8,470 nt of DNA from Bacteroides sp. CAG:144 (GTDB lineage Bacteria; Bacteroidota; Bacteroidia; Bacteroidales; UBA11471): assembly GCA_000434215.1 (NCBI GenBank), contig HF999731.1, forward strand, positions 91,259 through 99,728, written 5' to 3'. This document shows positions 5,671 to 8,470 of the stretch, in pieces; position 1 is the stretch's first letter; the number at the start of each line of letters is the position of its first letter. Position numbers and translations under genes: made by a program. A model generated the notes under the pieces. That model saw only the letters and a list, made by a program, of their open reading frames with translations. It ran no database searches and was not told the origin of the DNA.

Positions 5671-6115
5671 TGTCCGAATCGTCCTTGTTCGTTTCCTTTG
5701 ACGACTTTCTCAGCCAATAAACCAACAGGCCACCGAGACCCATAATCAAGAAAATGATAGCGACACCGGTAAACACAAATTCGCCCGACATATATCCCAT
5801 AAACAAAAATCCTAACCCTATGCCCAAATAAGTAATTTCCTCCTTAAAGGGTTTTGTCTTTTTCTTAGCCGCCCAAAAATCATCAGGCAAATCCCGACCA
5901 TTTTCCAAAGCCTTCTCGATAACCTGAGCCCGAATCTGCTCTTTACGATAACTATACAGCCAAAAGAAAAACAATGCCAACAATAGGGCAACAAAGGGAG
6001 TTACAATGGCAGTAAAAGGAATAAGATTCTCCGTCAAACTGTCATCTGCCAAAGCGACAAACGGCACAGATAGCAATAAAAATACCGTCAACAAAATTTT
6101 ACTTTTCATAATCAT
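5657..6115 (-). CDS. DUF6249-like membrane protein, first gene of the sigma-factor operon
   Basis: This 152-residue protein starts with a signal peptide or first helix (KILLTVFLLLSVPFVALADD). A transmembrane helix follows at about 33-54, then a cytoplasmic charged stretch (YRKEQIRAQVIEKALENGRDLPDDFW), two more helices at about 96-112 and 114-134, and an acidic tail rich in Asp and Glu. The order helix, RxxVIEKALENGxxLP, helix pair is like the DUF6249-type proteins of Bacteroidetes. A second ATG six bases in (6109) is an equally good start. It overlaps the sigma factor gene by 14 bases. Its function is unknown; its position suggests a part in sensing or anchoring for the sigma factor. No clear promoter was found in the 100 or so bases upstream. 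Confidence 0.75.
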   Translation of the reverse strand: MIMKSKILLTVFLLLSVPFVALADDSLTENLIPFTAIVTPFVALLLALFFFWLYSYRKEQIRAQVIEKALENGRDLPDDFWAAKKKTKPFKEEITYLGIGLGFLFMGYMSGEFVFTGVAIIFLIMGLGGLLVYWLRKSSKETNKDDSDNEEQ

Positions 6116-6223
6116 TCTATTTTATTCTTTGTTTCAATTTGTTTATCTATTCATTAGACGGAATAAAAAAGCAGAAAGTTTCATCGACAAGATAATATAC
6201 TTAAAATTATATTTTCTCCCCAT

Positions 6224-6265
6224 AAAAAAAGAACTGTATCGGGATTTATTTCCCAACAGTTCTTT
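6224..6265 (-). terminator. Intrinsic terminator of the S41 peptidase operon
   Basis: 6228-6237 pairs with 6256-6265 (ten base pairs), and inside it 6241-6244 pairs with 6251-6254, making a long hairpin with a small bulge. Read on the minus strand it is followed by seven T residues (A at 6224-6230). It lies about 28 bases after the stop of the downstream peptidase gene. Confidence 0.85.
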
Positions 6266-6292
6266 CACAAATGCCTGAATATTCAGACAACA

Positions 6293-7501
6293 TTAAAGAG
6301 CAGACAAGTACTCGATCAAATTCTGCAAGCGTTCGTTCCTGTCTTTCCCATGTATTTCTATATCGGGACGGACGCCAACCTCGCCATTGAACGTACCATC
6401 GGCGTTGATACCGTTACAATAGGGATACCGCAAAAGCAAACCACTCTCGGGCAGGCTTATTACAATAGGATCACGCCCTATACCCTGCACACCGGTCGTC
6501 TCGCCGACAACAGTAGCCCAACCCGTCTGTTTACAGAAATCGGCCCATCCGCCGGCCGAAGAGAAAACTTTCCGATCGACCAACAAATAAATTTTTCCTC
6601 GGAAAGCGATAGGATCACTCGCAGCTACTTCACACGGATATTTTCTCAAATAGAACGTACCGTCATATAATTCATCAGGTAATCCGCTGCACACCTCCCC
6701 TGTCAACGACTCGGCTTCTTCGAAAAATTCAGGGCAATACTCCCGATTTATCTCCCCGCCACGCACAATTTGGGTCGAAAAGTAGGTAATCGGCTTCGGT
6801 ATCAACCGCGACACAACCAAACGGCTCCAATAAAGTTCACTGCCACCGCTATTCCCTTGTATATCGATAATCAAATAATCGGCTTCGGAAATCGTCGAGA
6901 GAAACGAAGCGATACGGAGACTATCGACCGAAATTTTTTCATAAGGTAAGGAAGACAAACGCATCAATGCTATTTTTCCATTACAAAGCAAGGTATCAGC
7001 ATAATAACTTTTTTTACCTCTCTGTTTCGGCAGACTCTTTTTCTTTACCGGTTTGTGCTCTACATCCTTCTTAGCCAGCAACTGTTCCCAATAAACCGCC
7101 CTCACTGAATCACGGTGCATAGCCCGGCTCCATGGCTCGAAATCCGGACCCAACCCATCGAGAATAGGTTTAAACTTACTATATTTTATTGTAGGAGAAA
7201 AATCCAAATGTCCGTCATGCAGCTCTCGTAAAATACTATTTAACTCCCGATAATACGCGGCATCGTCGGCTGTCGCCTTCAAGCGCAGCACATACTCATC
7301 ATGCTTAGCAAGCCAATCCACACCATATTTACGCTCAGCTACTCCGAAGAAAGGGTAATTGTCGCGCAATACCGCATAGAGGTATTCAAAATCGATAACT
7401 TTTTGATCGGAAGTAAGAGGTTTCAATGCGGTAACACCTTCACTTTCTGCCGACATCAACATCGGCAAAAACAAAAGAAACAGAGATACGAGCTTTTTCA
7501 T
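6293..7501 (-). CDS. Secreted S41-family serine peptidase, downstream copy of a tandem pair
   Basis: This 402-residue protein has a signal peptide (MKKLVSLFLLFLPMLMSAES), so it is exported. Family landmarks: ELHDGHLDF with H98, the DIQGNSGG loop at 213-220 (the DxxGNxGG oxyanion motif of S41 enzymes), the likely nucleophile S314 in VFSSAGGWADF, VGETTGVQG at 332-340, and the closing NGEVGVRPDIEI with E374. No PDZ domain is visible. At +25 from S314, where Tsp-type enzymes have the general-base Lys, there is Q339; the enzyme may instead use H98 and E374 in the manner of Tricorn-like members, or be inactive. A lysine-rich insert lies at about 147-165. It starts 15 bases after its upstream paralogue stops, so the two are co-transcribed. 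The substrate is unknown. Confidence 0.88.
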   Translation of the reverse strand: MKKLVSLFLLFLPMLMSAESEGVTALKPLTSDQKVIDFEYLYAVLRDNYPFFGVAERKYGVDWLAKHDEYVLRLKATADDAAYYRELNSILRELHDGHLDFSPTIKYSKFKPILDGLGPDFEPWSRAMHRDSVRAVYWEQLLAKKDVEHKPVKKKSLPKQRGKKSYYADTLLCNGKIALMRLSSLPYEKISVDSLRIASFLSTISEADYLIIDIQGNSGGSELYWSRLVVSRLIPKPITYFSTQIVRGGEINREYCPEFFEEAESLTGEVCSGLPDELYDGTFYLRKYPCEVAASDPIAFRGKIYLLVDRKVFSSAGGWADFCKQTGWATVVGETTGVQGIGRDPIVISLPESGLLLRYPYCNGINADGTFNGEVGVRPDIEIHGKDRNERLQNLIEYLSAL

Positions 7502-7516
7502 AGAGCATTGTGATAT

Positions 7517-8470
7517 TTAAAGATCTTCCTTTTCCGACAGATAATCAAGAAAATTTTGTAACCGTACTTTTCTGTTTTTTCCAGAAATCTCTATATCGGG
7601 ACGAATGCCTGTTTCTCCGTTGAATGTCCCATCGGCATTGATGCCGCTATCTACGGGATAGCGCACAAGAATTCCGCTCTCGGGCAAACAGACGATAGCC
7701 GGGTCAGAGCCCATGCCTTGTGTGCTCGTCGTTTTACCGACTAAGGTTGCCCAACCAGTACGTTTACAGAAATCGGCCCAAATCCCGGCAGACGAGAAAA
7801 CCCCGCCGTCGACCAACAGATATATTTTCCCTTTAAAATCGACCGGATTTTTAGGTTTGATCTTCTCTTTCGTCTCATGGCAATAATAAGAACCGTCGAA
7901 CAACTCGGCGGGTAAAGACCCTCCCTCGGGCTGACTTTCCAACTGATAAGATTTCCGTCCGAAATAACGCGGTTTGAAATATTTATTGACTGCCCCTTTC
8001 TTCGATAAGACGATAGCTTCATATTCCAAAGGGGTCTCTATCAATCGGGGAACGATATACTTCGACCAATAATGACTATCTCCTCCTCCGTTTCCTTGTA
8101 TGTCGATCACCAGACAACGAGCATCGCCTATAGAAGACAAGAAACGATCTATCTTTTCACCATCGACAATCAAAGAGTTCATATCCAAAGATGCTATGCG
8201 CATATAAGCCACCTTTCCTTCCAAAAACATTGAATCGCTATAAAACGAAATGACAGGCCGTGAAGCATCACCGACATTCACCTTCGGTTTCGAAGGGAAC
8301 ATGCTACTCCAATATTCGGCACGTCGGCCGCTTCTTTTTATCATCTTGACCCACTTTTTATAACCCGGTGCAGATGAATATATCTCTTCAAAATACTCCG
8401 GCAGGACTGTTGGGAATATATCTAAATGCCCATCGCGCAACTCATTAATGATACGGTTCAATTTGGCGAT
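7517..8470 (-). CDS. S41-family serine peptidase, upstream copy, N-terminus beyond the window
   Basis: The frame is open to the window edge, so the start and any signal peptide are missing; the codon at 8461-8459 is an internal TTG (Leu), not a start. The 317 visible residues align along their length with the downstream copy: NELRDGHLDI, DIQGNGGGDSHYW, VFSSAGIWADFC (likely nucleophile Ser codon 7795-7793), LPESG-LVRYP and GINADGTFNGETGIRPDIEI. Differences include VGKTTSTQG, with Lys at +20 from the Ser where the sister has Glu, and Gln again at +25. The lysine-rich insert of the sister copy is shorter here. The two genes look like an old tandem duplication that has diverged in the middle region. 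The promoter must lie outside the window. Confidence 0.87.
   Translation of the reverse strand: MAKLNRIINELRDGHLDIFPTVLPEYFEEIYSSAPGYKKWVKMIKRSGRRAEYWSSMFPSKPKVNVGDASRPVISFYSDSMFLEGKVAYMRIASLDMNSLIVDGEKIDRFLSSIGDARCLVIDIQGNGGGDSHYWSKYIVPRLIETPLEYEAIVLSKKGAVNKYFKPRYFGRKSYQLESQPEGGSLPAELFDGSYYCHETKEKIKPKNPVDFKGKIYLLVDGGVFSSAGIWADFCKRTGWATLVGKTTSTQGMGSDPAIVCLPESGILVRYPVDSGINADGTFNGETGIRPDIEISGKNRKVRLQNFLDYLSEKEDL

Overview
The window looks like a chromosomal segment from a member of the Bacteroidales, perhaps a Barnesiella/Coprobacter-like or Parabacteroides-like gut anaerobe; the genus is only a guess. The support is Bacteroidetes-type promoter elements of the form TAnnTTTG upstream of three genes, no strong Shine-Dalgarno sequences, and protein families typical of the phylum: a DUF4369-like/thioredoxin lipoprotein, an ECF sigma factor with a DUF5056-like partner, and a DUF6249-like membrane protein. 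I see no tRNA, rRNA, CRISPR array, transposase or phage gene.

Left part (1-3410, + strand): the 3' end of an alpha/beta hydrolase closes with an intrinsic terminator. A 465-base gap follows, holding a half-copy of a short palindromic repeat, an 11-base-periodic operator resembling a Pho box, a TAnnTTTG promoter and a leader hairpin. These lead into a PhoB/OmpR-type response regulator with no histidine kinase beside it in the window. Next are a small outer-membrane beta-barrel protein with its own promoter and terminator, and a lipoprotein with a C-terminal thioredoxin fold that has lost the second cysteine of its CxxC motif.

Middle (3411-4820): a roughly 560-base non-coding stretch is largely made of degenerate palindromic repeats (TGTCAT...AATGACA type). 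It ends in a promoter for a ZIP-family metal transporter. A symmetric terminator separates that gene from the convergent genes on the other strand.

Right part (4821-8470, - strand): a tightly overlapping three-gene operon reads, in transcription order, DUF6249-like membrane protein, ECF sigma factor, and a small two-helix membrane protein that is probably the sigma factor's regulator. Upstream of it, beyond an intrinsic terminator, lie two tandem paralogous S41-family peptidases 15 bases apart. The more upstream one is cut by the window edge.

The strongest lead is the putative self-regulating Pho-box-like promoter of the response regulator. Next are the S41 pair lacking the usual Ser-Lys dyad lysine, the monothiol thioredoxin-like lipoprotein and the palindromic repeat cluster. 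I found nothing that clearly amounts to a wholly new multi-gene system.
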